64,000 bases of DNA from Apiotrichum sp. Y4204 (Eukaryota > Basidiomycota > Tremellomycetes > Trichosporonales > Trichosporonaceae). Positions 34,195-46,321 of this stretch are shown here, in pieces. Position 1 is the stretch's first letter, and every line of letters begins with the position of its first letter. Location: the NCBI GenBank assembly GCA_025531455.1, contig JAMYHL010000007.1:310001-374000 (forward strand). The letters are read 5' to 3'. Under the pieces are notes generated by a model that did not search any database, was not told the origin of the DNA, and saw only the letters and a list, made by a program, of their open reading frames with translations. Both the position numbers and the translations under genes were made by a program.

Positions 34195-36870
34195 ATGCCG
34201 GACCCGACCGACGCGGCGCCGGCCTCGCCGCGCTCCCCGCGCCCGCAAGATACACCAGCAGCAGGAGCACCAGCCCCAGGCCCCGCGCCGGCACCCGCGC
34301 CGCTCGACCTGCCGCCAGTGTTCGTCGACCGCGTCCCGCAGCAGCGCTCGTCGCTGAGCAGCATGGTTATGATGACGCTGCTGTTCTTCTTCATGAGCTC
34401 GGGCAACGGGCCAAGCCACCCGATCGACATTGGCGACGACGGCACCATCCGCCCGCGCGTGACCGAGCTCGACAGGCTGCGCGAGGTGGTTGCAGAGTAC
34501 AAGGGGTTTGTAAACGGCACGGGGAATTGGACTGAGGTGGGTACAAGAGAGAGCCGCGATACGGATACTGATGGAAGCCTGCACCGCCCGCCGTGCTCCC
34601 GGACTCACTCGTGCCGGCGCGGTACGACCGCTCGCACACGCCTGGCCCCTTCTTCCAGAACATCACGGGATGGTACCGCCGCGCCAAGACGACGCCGGTG
34701 GACCTAGTGAGCGGCGTGGAGGAGCCGCCACCGTTCTTCCACGGCGTGCATCTTCCGTCGCTGAACACGTCGGGATGGAATGAGACGCGCGCAGCCGAGC
34801 TGCGCGGCGACTTTGACTGGGCGCACGTCGTTACCTGGGATCTGCATGTGCGCGAGTCGCGGATCGCGGCGACGTCGCTTGGACTCGAGGAGGGAGGGGA
34901 GAGCACGACGGCTGGGGATGGTAGCACCGAAGTGGGGATGGCGACGGGAAGCGTGAAGCGGGCCTTTCGGGAGGAGGGGGATAACCTCCCGCCAGATAAC
35001 CCGCTGAAGACGGATGCGTGGGCGTGGATCAAGGCAACGGCGACGATCACATCGCGGCCGCCTCCCCCGCCGGACGAGGAGGCGGTGGACCAGACGGTCG
35101 ACTATGAGTTTGTCGGCCTGCACTTTCTCGCAAACGGGACTTATGCGCTGTATGGGCTACCCGACGGCGTGCACATTGATATCCGGAATCTGCCGCGCCT
35201 CTTCCCGCACCACCACAATGTGACGTCTGCGATTGTGCTTGCCGAGCTTGAGAAGGAGCTCAAGATCCAGGAGGACAGTTTGTTGCTCACGGATGTCAAG
35301 CCGGATGGTAAGTGCTGGATTGTACGGGGACAGCACGCAGTTGAGCAGTTCGCTGATTCCAGAACCACGGGACACGGCGTGCCCGCTCCTCGTGCACCTC
35401 TCGCTCCCCCCGATTCCGCCGGGCATGAGCCTCGCCGAGATCCAGGCGTACGACGCCGAACTCGCCAACCCGACTGGCATCCTCACGAGACTCGCCCGCC
35501 CGCCGCACTACTGGACCGCGCGCGAGGGTCTCGGCGGCATTGTCGTGTCGGACCAGTGCGGGTTTGCCATTGGCTTTGACCAGGGCAAAGGCGTGGGGCT
35601 GGACGACTTTTGGCGGAAGAGCGTTAATTGTGAGTAACACTGGTCTGGAGGTTGCATAACACGGAGCCTAGCCTCCCCACCCGATCTATACTCACCTCAG
35701 ACGCGGCATTCGCCACGCTCTCGCAGTTTATTGTCCTCGTTCTCCTCGTGCGCCAGATGGAGGCGACGCGCACGCCCTCGACCCTCGCAAAGGTCTCGCT
35801 GTGGACGATTGTGCTCATTGGCGTCTCGGACGCGTGGATTTTCAGCGCACACCTCGCTGTCGGCGTGATGAGCAACAACAAGACCAGCCTCCCGACTATA
35901 GTACCCGGGTTCTTTGCATTGTGTACCGCGATCGTGTTTGCGCCGCGGTATGCCGTGCTTCTGCACCGTATCCAGGGGCCGGAGCGCACAGTCACCGCGC
36001 CGCGTCCGACTCCTGCGCCTGCCGCGTCCGGTGATGGCGCGAGTGGTTCACCCACCGCCGAGGGCGAGGCCGCCGAGCCGTCAATATCCTTCGCAGAGCA
36101 CGTCTCCAACGTCTTGCAAGCGAACCCGATACTCAAATGGGTCGGAGGGGCGTTCATCGCCCTCATCCTTTTCAATGTTCTCCTCACGCCCCGCCTGATG
36201 CCGTTCATCTTCTTCGGGATGCACTCGGTGTGGGTCCCGCAGATCTGGCGCAACGCTCGTCGCGGCAGCGCGCGGGGCTTGAATTCTAGCTTTATTCTCG
36301 GGCTGAGTATCGCGCGTCTCGCGCTTCCGCTCTGTGAGTTGCGGAGTGCTTCCTGTACTGACGACAGACGGCCTCGCGTGCCCGGACAACGTCTTCTTCC
36401 TCGAGCGTGCGGACTGGGTCTGGGGCCTCGTCGTGTGGGTCGCGTGCCAGGTCCTGGTCCTCTTTGCGCAGGACCGCTTTGGCCCGGCTTTTTTGTGAGT
36501 TCACCCTCCATGTCTGATCTGACCGCAGCCTCCCGAAACGCTTTGCGCCGCAGGAGGGATACGACTACCATCCGCTGCTCCCGTCCCCGTCGGATCCAGA
36601 GAGCAATATCGGCTTCGAGGGCGGCACGACATGCAGTATCTGCATGGAGGAGGTGGATACTCGCGGTGGTGCCGATGCGGGAGGCGACGCGGCAGGCGCG
36701 CTTCTCGCCATTAACGCGCGTCGCGCATACGCCGTCGCGCCATGCCACCACCTCTTCCACACGAAGTGTCTCCAGCAGTGGATGGCCATCAAGGTAAGAA
36801 CTCAGAGTGATTGGTGCTGACAGGACAGACGATCTGCCCGCTGTGCAAGCGGCCCCTGCCCCCGCTCTAG
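34195..36870 (+). CDS. DSC1: DSC/TUL1 ubiquitin ligase complex RING subunit
   Basis: Seven exons: 34195-34536, 34578-35307, 35363-35629, 35701-36333, 36368-36494, 36529-36793 and 36829-36870, about 801 aa. A Pro/Ala-rich N-terminus precedes the first membrane helix (SMVMMTLLFFFMSSG). A large luminal region follows with PARYDRSHTPGPFFQNITGW, many NxT/S sites and DWAHVVTWDLHVRES. Several transmembrane helices come next (LVLLVRQMEATRTPS; KVSLWTIVLIGVSDAW; SVWVPQIWRNARRG). The protein ends with a C-terminal RING-H2 (CSICMEEV, then PCHHLFHTKCLQQW and CPLCKRPLPPL). In fungi this E3 sits in the Golgi/ER, degrades misassembled membrane proteins and is required for SREBP cleavage in some lineages. The last intron separates the final CPLC pair from the rest of the RING. 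Introns 4, 5 and 6 are 34, 34 and 35 bp. Confidence 0.95.
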
Positions 36871-37986
36871 TTTGGTTATTTTGTACAACCCCCCGCCCTG
36901 TGCCGCTTGCATCACTCGTTATAGACATGTATCTCCATATATCGCATCTGCTTAATTTCTTGATTGCACGTCTCAGAAATTTCGGGCCTGGGGGTCCCGT
37001 CGCGCGCGCGAGGCACGTGTGTAGTTTCGGCCCGTACGCGAATGGTATCATCATAATCTGTATCCGATATCTCCACATGCTCCACAGGCCACAGGTGGGC
37101 GCGCACCGCGCCGCGGCGTCGGAAGCACGTGAACCGCATGAACCGCTGCGCGACGCTCCGCCATTCCGCGCTTCTTCCGCTAGGGCAGAGCTTGAGCATG
37201 ACACGCAAATGCAGGAGTAGGGCGGGGCGGAAGATTGTGTGACCTTTATCGCGCGCACGGGGTATTTCGCCAAGTCTGATCAGCCAAACGGGCCAAGGCG
37301 GGCCAAGATCATACCCACACATGGTACAGTCCATCGGTTTAGTATCACTCACCGTGTCGAAAGTCTTGTGTTTCGCTTCTCTCTTCTACACTTCCATTCG
37401 TTCGTGTGACCTCTCACTCTCTCTCTGTCTCTCGGCTCGCTCGCCCCGATAACGCCCCGAGCCCCTGCCAACACGCCTCAAACGGACATCTCTCGGCCCA
37501 TACTGTAACTGGCTCCTCTCCGAGCTTGTTCAACCACTAGCCGCGCAATCAGACCAGCTAGTCCAGCTTCCCAAGCCTCGTTTCGGACCGCTGCGAGCTT
37601 GCAACTTGAAGACTCGCGCGACGCTGCGATCTGCGACTTTGCCCTGCGGTCCTGCGACGCGCGACGTGCGACAAGCCGACAAGCCGACGTGCCGACGTGC
37701 TGTTCGACGTGCGCCACTAGTTTTGCCAGATCTGGATCCCCGACCCTTGGTCTCACTTTGACTTTGCTTGTCTTGCCCTGCTCCATTCCGCTGGTCATCA
37801 GCTCCACGATCGTTACCCACACTCCTTTCACTCCTTTCACTCCTATCTACTCTCCGTCTTCTGTTCGGCCCCGTCTCGCACCTCTGATCGACGGGCGCTG
37901 AGCTACATAGTTGCGCTACCACTTCATCTCCCGTCTCCGTTCCGTGCCTCACTCTCCACTCGCCACCCTCCACTCTCAGCTCCGAG
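36871..37986. other. Intergenic DSC1/ZRG17
   Basis: About 1.1 kb. A minus-strand ORF (36912-37352, 146 codons) has no recognisable domain and is not accepted. The right half is the pyrimidine-rich ZRG17-like promoter and leader. Confidence 0.5.
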
Positions 37987-40527
37987 ATGACAGCAACTGC
38001 AAGCGACGTCCGTCCTGCGCCGGCCAAGGCACCAGAGGACGTCTTCTCCGCGAGCGTCAACACCTCCAGACCAGGTATACCGCGGCGCGACAGCCGCGCG
38101 CGCCCGCCGCCGATCCGCATCGAGATGAGCTCGCCCGCCTCGAGCTCTGTCCACCTCCCCCTTCCCATTGCCATTTCGGGGCACGAACAGGAGATCGAGG
38201 AGGAGGAGGAAAAGGACGAGGTGCCCGCGCTTCCCAGTAGCCCGCGGCTGTCCTTCTCCTTGAGCTCGAACGGAAACGGTAGCGGAATCGGAAATGGGAA
38301 CGGCAACGGGCTCGGTCTCGGTGGAATGGACCACAACCCCACGACACCGACACGGACCGGGTTTCAGCCCGCGTCCCCCGCGTCCCCCTCCTCGCCGTGG
38401 CGGCCCCTCGAGACAGGCGACGCGTACTCGCCCCCGCCGCGCCCGCGCAGCATGAACGGCCGCCCGCCAAGCTGGCACCGCAACTCGCTCGAGGTGCCGA
38501 GCTTCCTCAACTTTCCAGGCGTGCCGTCCTCACCGGAACGCAACCAGCGCTTCGAGCCGACCCCGCACCATGGACTGCACGCGCGCAACCTCTCCACACA
38601 CTTTCCCCAGCCTGGCGCGCCCCTCCGCCCCGCGTCGCCGACCGGCGCGCCGATCCCGGACACGCTCATCCCCGACGGCGAGCGGCGCGTATTCGGCGGA
38701 CCCTCCGACTGGCAGTTCGGCGCAGCCCCGCCTCCGGGAGAGGAAGGTGATCTCCAGACCGAGACGAGGCGCGGGAAACGGCGCGGTCACCACGTGAGTT
38801 CGAGTTGTTGCTGCTTGTGGAACTACGGAGTGTGGAATGTACGCGTCGGGCGTCGGCGACGTGGTCGCGATGTCGTGAGAGGAGATGGCGGGACTTCGTC
38901 CTCGTGCAGAGGCGACGTCGCAGCTCTAACTTCTGCTCGCTCGTACTAATACCCCCACGCAGCACAAGCACTCGCTCTCGCACAACTTCTTCTCCTTCCT
39001 GGACCCGACGCAGACAAACCCCGCAGACCAGTCCCAGGCGCCCGAAGTCTCTGCAACTCTCTCGCCAGCAACGCCGAAACCCGTCCCGATGCAGTTCAGC
39101 ACGCCATCCGCCGCAGCCCTCTCGCCCCTCCCGCCAGGGAAGGACTCGCAGACTCAGGCGCTTGGGTGGTTCACGGTCATCGAGAGCGTGCTCGGCGTAG
39201 GCCTCTGGATCGAGGGACAGCGCAGCGGATGGCACTCGCTCACGGCTATCGGCTACCTCGTGGTGTTTGATGCCATGGGCCTCGCGGTCAACACCGTGTC
39301 GCACGACAGTTGGCGGTCTCTGCGCAGACCATATGGGTGAGTGAAGAGGCCCTGGGATGAGAGTGGGTGGAAGAACTCTGTGCTTCTGAGCCAGGGATCT
39401 CGAGACCAGGAGTTGTGATGTCGAGACTCTGATATCCTGAATGGCGCGCTAATCCCAGGTCTTCACGCTTCACGGCGCTGTTATGCTTCTCGCAGTCGCT
39501 GTTCCTCCTCTTCTCCGCATCGTACATCGCCAAGGAGTCGCTCGAATCGGCGCTCCTCGGCTCGGGCGGCCACGACCACGGTGGACACGGTCATGACCAC
39601 GGAGGCGGAAGCGAAAGGTAGGTGATGCCCGGCAGGTAGCCCCGGGGGTCATTCATACTGACTGCAGCCCGTTTCCACTGCTATTGCTCAGCCTCGCGGC
39701 GATCGCGAGCGTCTTCTCCGGGGCTGCGCTCGGCAACCACCGCAAGCTCGTCGACGCAACAGGCACCCTCTTCCTACCCTCGCGGTATCTCGCAGCTGTC
39801 GACCCCGCCTCCTTCCTCGCCAACCCGTACACCCTTGGCGTGGCGGTTGCAACTGCTGCACTCGCCATTGTAGGCGTCGTGGTACCTCTGTGAGTGGAAC
39901 TGTGCATACCGTCGGGATCAAGCTCACTCCAGCTCCTCACTCAAGTCGTTTGACTCGGCGGCATCGCTCGCGCTCACCCTGCTCACCAGCTCCCTCGCGT
40001 GGCCGCCTGCCGCCGCCTTTGGCCGCATCCTCCTCCAGACCGCCCCACCTGCAGCGTCGGGGCAGATGAAGGCTCTGCGCGGGGCACTGCGGGAGGTCGC
40101 AGACGACGGTCGTGTGCTTGGCCTCGGCACGTTCCGCTGCTGGGCCGTGGACGCTGGCAAGCCGATCCAGAGCAGCGTAAACGGGAGTGTAATGTCCCCA
40201 CAGCACTCGGCCTCACCGTCGCTCGCGTCCGTGCTACACGCACCATCACCGTCCGTGTCGGCGTTTGTGCGCGCCGCAGCTTCGGACATTAACAACACGC
40301 TCGAGCTGTTCATGAAGACGCGCCCCGGGCCGGTCAGCACCGCCGCGCAGATCCCGCTCATCGTCACCCTCATCGTGCATGTGCACCCTGAGACGAATGA
40401 CCGCGACGTTCTGGACATTACGCGTTCCGCGTGGATGCGCCTCAACGCTGCGATCAACGGGCGCGGCGCGGGCGAGGGCGAGGTCACCGTGCAGGTGCAG
40501 CGTGGGTGGGAGGGCGTCAATGGGTAG
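37987..40527 (+). CDS. Cation diffusion facilitator, ZRG17-like zinc transporter subunit
   Basis: Five exons: 37987-38793, 38963-39336, 39459-39617, 39668-39889 and 39933-40527, about 718 aa. A long, disordered Pro/Ser N-terminus (with an Asn-Gly repeat) leads to HKHSLSHNFFSFLDP, the hallmark entry of Zrg17/Msc2-type proteins. The membrane domain follows with WFTVIESVLGVGLWIEG, AIGYLVVFDAMGLAVNT and a His-rich loop (GGHDHGGHGHDHGGG). The C-terminus holds LTLLTSSLAW and a cytosolic domain containing PGPVSTAAQIPLIVTLIV. The typical HxxxD zinc sites are not obvious, which fits Zrg17 as the non-transporting partner of a Msc2/ZnT5-like subunit loading zinc into the ER and Golgi. The His-rich loop suggests zinc sensing or delivery (inference). 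Zap1-type sites were not recognised upstream. Confidence 0.82.
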
Positions 40528-41565
40528 GGGAGTAGACGTGATGGGGGCCAGGGGAGGGCATCAGCGGACAGTGGACATTATTGGACACCTGACGGATGTC
40601 GGCGATGTGATGAGCGCCGGTGCCACAGTGTGCCTGTGCCACATTGCAAGTGATGGGGGTTGGCTGGTTGATCGATGAATGTCATTGCGCATAGATACCC
40701 TCGTAGAATGATACATACATGTCATGTTAGTCGTGTGCATACGCGGTAAAGGGGGTTGCAGATGCAGCAGTGGGGCGGACATGCAAGCAATAAGCAATCT
40801 GTAACTGGCAAGATATGGATGCGGGATGAGGACTTCTATTGCCACCAAAGCGCCAACCTGCTCCAAACGAGTTTAAACCTGGGGGTGCCAAGGGTTCCAA
40901 GTCAAAGCGGGCGGCGATCGCCCCCATTCTGGGCGCCCCCCTTTTCTGAACCTTCTGGGCCCCCGCGCCACGCGCCACCTCACTGCATTCAACATTCACC
41001 ATCAGCATGTCAGCATCAGCAGGTTTGCCCATCATGTGCCCTCTTGGTGCAGTGGTCAGGTGCGCGTGCGTGTGCTTCAGCTTGTGAGGCTGAGGGCCCG
41101 ATGGTCGTGGCCGTGATGGGAAGCATGATGAATTATTGCGGATCGCGTTGATGCATGCGCGATGCATGTGGCAAGAAAATGAAAGAGGGGCCAGAGAGGG
41201 GAACAATAGACAGAGGAGGTGTGCCTGCGGAAGTAAAATGTGCACACCTGCACACTCTGAACCCCCGATTTGGGTGCAGGTCTCCACCGTGACTGTGTTG
41301 TGTTCTGTGATTCCGCCCACTATGCGCCATCGTCCCTCCTCCTCGTCCTTGTCCCCTGGTTTCCCGCATCCACCCCATCTCTCATCCTTTCGCCATCATC
41401 TAGCTATCTAGTCTCCTCTCGACGACACCCTCCTCTGCTTCCTCCTTCTCCTCTCGACTCCCCTCGGCTTCTATATATCCCTTTCCCTCTCCACCCACTC
41501 TCCCTCTACACGCAAGTTACCCGCTCCACCCCCCGCCCCCGCCCGCCACCCATCGCGTGACCGTC
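40528..41565. other. Intergenic ZRG17-like/RAD6
   Basis: About 1.04 kb. No gene is supported. The last 250 bp are C/T-rich and form the RAD6 promoter and leader. Confidence 0.55.
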
Positions 41566-42662
41566 ATGGTATGTTTGCAGCCTCAGCGTGCTGGTGGTAT
41601 CGCTCTCGGCGTCAGCGACCGCTTCTTCTATGTGGACAACTCCAGAGCGATTGTCGCTGGGCCGCACGAGGAGATGATGTTTGCGTCTCCACTCCGTTCC
41701 ACCCCTGTGCTATCGAAGTGGATCCGATACGGATGCCGATCGCGGCCCCACCCGTCCCTCCGCCATAGCTGACCCACAGTCCACAGCAGCAAAGCGCCGT
41801 CTTATTCGTGACTTTAAGCGTCTCGCGACCGAGGCGCCCGAGGGCATCTCGGGCAGCCCGTGCCACGACAACATTATGGTCTGGAACGCCGTCATCTTCG
41901 GTCCTCGTGAGTCGCGGCTGATACGAGTGCTGGGCGCTGGATGCTGGATTCGAGGTGGGGCTGTGCGCCGGGCCGTCGTTCTCTGTCGTGCTCGACCTTG
42001 TTTGATCTTTGGTTTTGCGCACGGGGCGGGTGGCAACAACTTGTCTGAGCGGATCGGGGACTTGCGGATATCCTGGAGGAACATCTCGCGTCTTACAAAT
42101 CACGCCTCACCTCACATCGCATCCATCTTATCCCCTATTAATCACACTTACCGCCATACTAATGCCCAGCCGACACACCCTTCGAGGACGGCTCGTTCCG
42201 CCTGACCCTCACGTTCACCGACGCGTACCCCAACAAGCCGCCGACAGTGCGCTTTGTGTCGCGCATGTTCCACCCCAACATCTACAACAACGGCGAGCTG
42301 TGTCTCGACATTCTGCAGAACCGCTGGAGCCCAACCTACGATGTGGCCGCGATTCTCACCAGTGTACAGAGTCTCCTCAACGACCCGAATCCGAGCTCGT
42401 GAGTGGAACTTGGTGGCTTGGGGTGGCACGCGATGTGTCAATGTGCTCCCGTACGGCCTGCCTGCACCGTCTCCTGCCTATCTCTGACCGCAGGCCCGCA
42501 AACGTCGAGGCAGCGACGCTGTTCAAGGACAACAAGCAGGAGTACGAGCGGCGTGTCAAGATCACCGTCGAGCAGTCGTGGGTGGACGACGAGGAGCTGC
42601 AGAAGGAGGAGAAGGACGCCGACCTCGAACCCGCACGCCCCGTCGCCCGCGCTGCGGCTTGA
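41566..42662 (+). CDS. RAD6: E2 ubiquitin-conjugating enzyme Rad6/Ubc2
   Basis: Four exons: 41566-41568 (ATG only), 41780-41906, 42170-42398 and 42494-42662, about 175 aa. The first coding exon is just the initiator codon followed by a GTATGT donor. Splicing across 211 bp gives [20 protein letters not shown], the exact Rad6 start, and places the active-site Cys of [14 protein letters not shown] at residue 88, as in yeast Rad6. Other hallmarks are the HPN motif ([10 protein letters not shown]), PYP-like [12 protein letters not shown] and [20 protein letters not shown] short acidic tail ([15 protein letters not shown]) extends beyond the UBC fold and ends in an Ala/Pro/Arg stretch. It is shorter than the yeast polyacidic tail. 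Rad6 ubiquitinates PCNA, histone H2B and N-end rule substrates with its E3 partners. Confidence 0.96.
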
Positions 42663-43719
42663 TCTGCGATCCCAAGCTTTTTGACATGAGCAGCAGCGCC
42701 GCCCCCACTAGCACCGTTACTGCTCCACCTGGCGCACACTGGCGCTCCCGGCTTTAGCGCCCGCTATGCCGGACCCCTCCGCCGCCGCCAATCCGTGCCA
42801 GCCCCGACCTCTCACGACCCCGACCCATCGCCTGCATTTATTGTTACCCACCCGCTGTATCACCAGTCATGGACACCACCATGAGCACTGCATTGAGCCT
42901 GTCGTATCCTGTTCGAGCCATGCATGAGTTATAGTATCAGTCTAAGAAGGAGATGGGGTGTGTGACCCCGTGGGTGACGGTGGCGTCTTGCGCCATGAGC
43001 GACGGGAATGTGCAAGAGCTGGAACTTGAGAGAAGTGCAGAGCTCCGATGCGTGAGATGGTCACTGAACGAGAGTGGAGTACTTATCCGACATGTCTCAC
43101 CGAAGCACAACCGCGGCTCCGGGGAATTCCACAGATCCACAGCGTCTTGGGACATTGAACAGCTCGGGATCCGGATCCTCAGATCATCCAGCGCTCCATC
43201 GTTCACGGCGGCCATGTCCGCCACCCACTCAGAGCTTGGGTGTGGCAGATGGGACTGTTTGGCAAGCCATGATTATTTTTATCTATCATCTACTTCTTGT
43301 CCGTTTATTCTCGTCCTGGCCTCTGGGACGCAATGTTCTCCCTCAAAGCCAATACAGTATCAGCTACTGTACACCCCGCAGATGTACTTTAGCGGACACG
43401 CACTGGGCCGCTGGAGAGTAAACGGAGCGAGGCTGACTTGATTAACGTGTGGGGTCTCACTCAGATGGTTTACTCGCCCTTGTCACCGCTGAGGGGGCTA
43501 ATCTGACAAAATTTAGTGTCGACGTGTGCGAAAGTGGTGTGCTCAAGAGAACAGTACAAAGGAAACTATAATGTGAATAATCGGGAATAAATGAGGATAC
43601 AGGAGGATACATGAGATTGAGATCGAGAAGCCCACGTCCGCCAGGGGGCCCCACAACGCAAACATGGGCAAATGTGATGCGTATGCAAGTACATGCAGTA
43701 AAGTAATATAAAACATCTA
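42663..43719. other. Convergent intergenic region RAD6/unknown protein
   Basis: 1.06 kb between two stop codons. ORFs up to 162 codons show no domain or splice support. No RNA gene recognised. Confidence 0.5.
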
Positions 43720-46321
43720 CTACGCGGCGACGAGGACCTCACCGCGCGGCCCGACGAGCGCAAGGCGGACGCGATGGAACGGCCGGAGGCGTTTTGCGTC
43801 TTTGCTGTCCACAGCGCCCGCGTCTGCCCCCCTTGCTTCACCCTCCCGCCCCTCTCGCTCCGGCGCGGCAAGGGCGCGCATGTCCACGTCCCACCAGTAC
43901 AGCCAGAGACGGAGGGACATTGCGCGCGACGCGTCGCAGTACAGCCGAATGTGGTCTCCTGCCTCCGTGCGTACGGGTACGGGGCTGGCAGTGTTGGTAG
44001 GCACACACTCGTGTGCTGTGAGCTCCCGTTCCGGCTCGAAAGGGAAGTGTGGGTCGGGTTTTGTGCCGCTTACCCGCGCACGCAGAAGGCCGTACGTGCA
44101 CTCCGGGTCGTCCATCAGGCGCTGGAGGCTGAGCGTAAATGCGCGTAGGAGCGTGGGCGTCCATCGCAGTGTGGTGGGACGCGGCTCGTCGGGCGCGAGC
44201 AGAAGCTCTATCTCCGTGTCGTACAGCTCGCCGGAGGAGATCCACGGCCGCCCGTCGGTGCCGGTGATGGGATCGTCAAATCCTGGGAGAATCACGGGGC
44301 CCTGTACGGGAATCAGCCAGTACACACGTGTTCCCGCCTTTTCGGTGTAGTGCTCGAGTGCTGGGTGGAAAGGGTGCGTGATCGTGGAGAGGTTGCGCGG
44401 CGGGTTGAAGGTGTCTGTCCGCGGTGGATGGGGCCTTCCAGGGAAGTGCTGGCTGATGTACGAGCGCCGCGGGAGGATATCCCAGATACGGCCATATCTC
44501 GGGTCTGTCCGCATCTCGGCGCGCCACCATGCGCGGCGGTCGAGCGAGGTCAACGGTGGGGATAAGTTGGCCGGCAACAGGTCCAACGGTTTATTCGGGG
44601 ACAATGGCATGCGAGACGATGATGGTGGTGAGGCGGGTACTATTGGAGCGGCGGCGGTGGATGTGGCAGTCGGAGTCGTCGGTGACTTCTGAGCAGATGG
44701 GACACCAGGCTCCGTAGCCGGAGCGGGTCCAGCATGGCGACTGTCCGATCCCACGGATGTAGTATCAATATGTGACACATAAGTGGAATCACTATGCCAC
44801 GATGGGACAGGCGGTGGGCGCCGAGTCTGTATCGGGGGCAACCAGTCAGCCGGCCGCTTACCCCGATGAGCGACATGCTCTGCAATTCCGAAATCACTGG
44901 TGCCCACAGGGGGCTTTGACGTCCCAGCATCCGGTATTGGCGGCGCTGTCGTGAGGTCGTTCGATGTATCAATGTCCGACACATCGATGGGATCGGGAAG
45001 GGTCGGTGACTGCGTTCGTATTAGGCCGACCCGGCCAGCTCTCCGCTTAGACCGGCCAGGGACAGGTTCTGCAACCGCGCTGTCAGTGGTGGCCACCGAG
45101 TAATCTGAAGGCCCGGCGTCAGTGTGCGTTGTGTCGTTGGCTGTGTCGATTGAAGAGACATAGGTCGACTCTTGGCGGAATATTAATGGGATAGGGGCTT
45201 GTCGCGGAACAGGCGGGTCCGCACGGCGCTTGCCTTTGTCAATAGCCGGTTGTGCAGTTGGCGGCGATGGTGGAGCAGTGGGAGCGATGGTAACGACAGT
45301 AAGTGTAGTATTTGAGACAGTGGCAGTTCTTGCAGTCGCAGAAGTATTTGTAGTTTTCGGCACAGGTCTAGTACTTGAAGTAGGTGTGAGCCCTGGTGTA
45401 AAGCCAAGGCGTGCAGATGAGTTGGAAGCCAGGGGCGGCTTTGGGGGCATCACCAGGCCGCGCCTTCCCAGCTCTATCTTCGGCGGCGGGGGTGCTGATG
45501 GGCCGGCAGTGAGTATCGGCTGCCTGGGGACGGAAGGGCCGGCTGAAGCTATTGGTAGCGGTGGGGCTAGTCGTGGCAGAGGAACCGGAGGCGGCGGCAT
45601 TGCCGCGCGCGCCTGATCATCGGCGCCGTGCAGCGGTTCCTTCCTTCCATCCTGCGATGGCACGGACGCGTGCTCAAACTCGTCCAGCTCATCAAGCGAT
45701 GCGTCGAGATCGTCCCCTTCACCATCCTTCCACGTGGACCACGATGGGAGAGCCGCGCCGACACGAGGTACCTTCCCGGCGGGCAATGGCTCCAGCGGCG
45801 GAATATCACTTGCCTTTGGCGGCTTCTCCCGCGAGGTGTACGCGCGCGGCCAGCACGGGAGTGTGCCTCCAAGTCAGCGCGTTCGCGTTCGTGGCACCAG
45901 ACTCACATGTGCATGGGTAGAGCAGCTGCGCAGTGCGCCAGAGTGCACCCCCGACATCCTCCTTGCGCATATTTTCCTTTCCGGACGGGTGCCACAGCCC
46001 GCGGCGGAGAGGGAGAGGCACGAGCGTATCCTCGAAGCACGCCGCGTCCGAAACCGCCTCGGCGCCATGCGCGCGCCCGTCCGCGAGCTCCTCCGCGCTC
46101 GGATCCCCAAAATGCGCGAGCGAGATCGCGTATTGCAGCGGCAGCGGGGCGGACGAGTATGTCGACTGGAACGACGCGACCGAGTCGAACGTGTCTATTG
46201 CTACTGGCGGGCTGTGGCTGAAGCTGCGCGACTCGAGCGACTCGAGCTCAACCGAGCTGCGGGTACGCGGTCGCGCCCGTGGCCCCGAGCGCGACGGCGG
46301 CCGACGAAGCCCAATTGACAT
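43720..46321 (-). CDS. Unrecognised protein with degenerate internal repeats
   Basis: Two exons: 45907-46321 and 43720-45866, separated by a 40-bp intron with a CTGAC branch motif. The junction gives LLYPCT|C|TLPCWPRAYTSREKPPKA, about 853 aa. I do not recognise the family. The N-terminus is Ser/Arg-rich with a short Cys cluster at the exon junction. An acidic patch (GDDLDASLDELDEFEH) follows, then a long Pro/Ser/Thr-rich region with three degenerate repeats of about 65 residues (cores YVSSIDT, VSDIDTSND, YVSHIDT, spanning about 44730-45180). The C-terminal 270 residues (from about SLDRRAWWRAEM) look folded, with many Trp/Tyr, GTRVYWLIPVQGPVILPGFD and RLYCDASRAMSLRLWLYWWD. No signal peptide or membrane helix is visible. 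It is divergent from SCC3. Confidence 0.75.
44730..45180 (-). repeat. Degenerate protein repeats in the unknown gene
   Basis: Three coding repeats of about 65 codons share a (T)YVSxIDT-like core, a GK/SKRRA- or GKRPA-like basic spot and a Pro-rich spacer. Divergence suggests old duplication. Confidence 0.5.
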
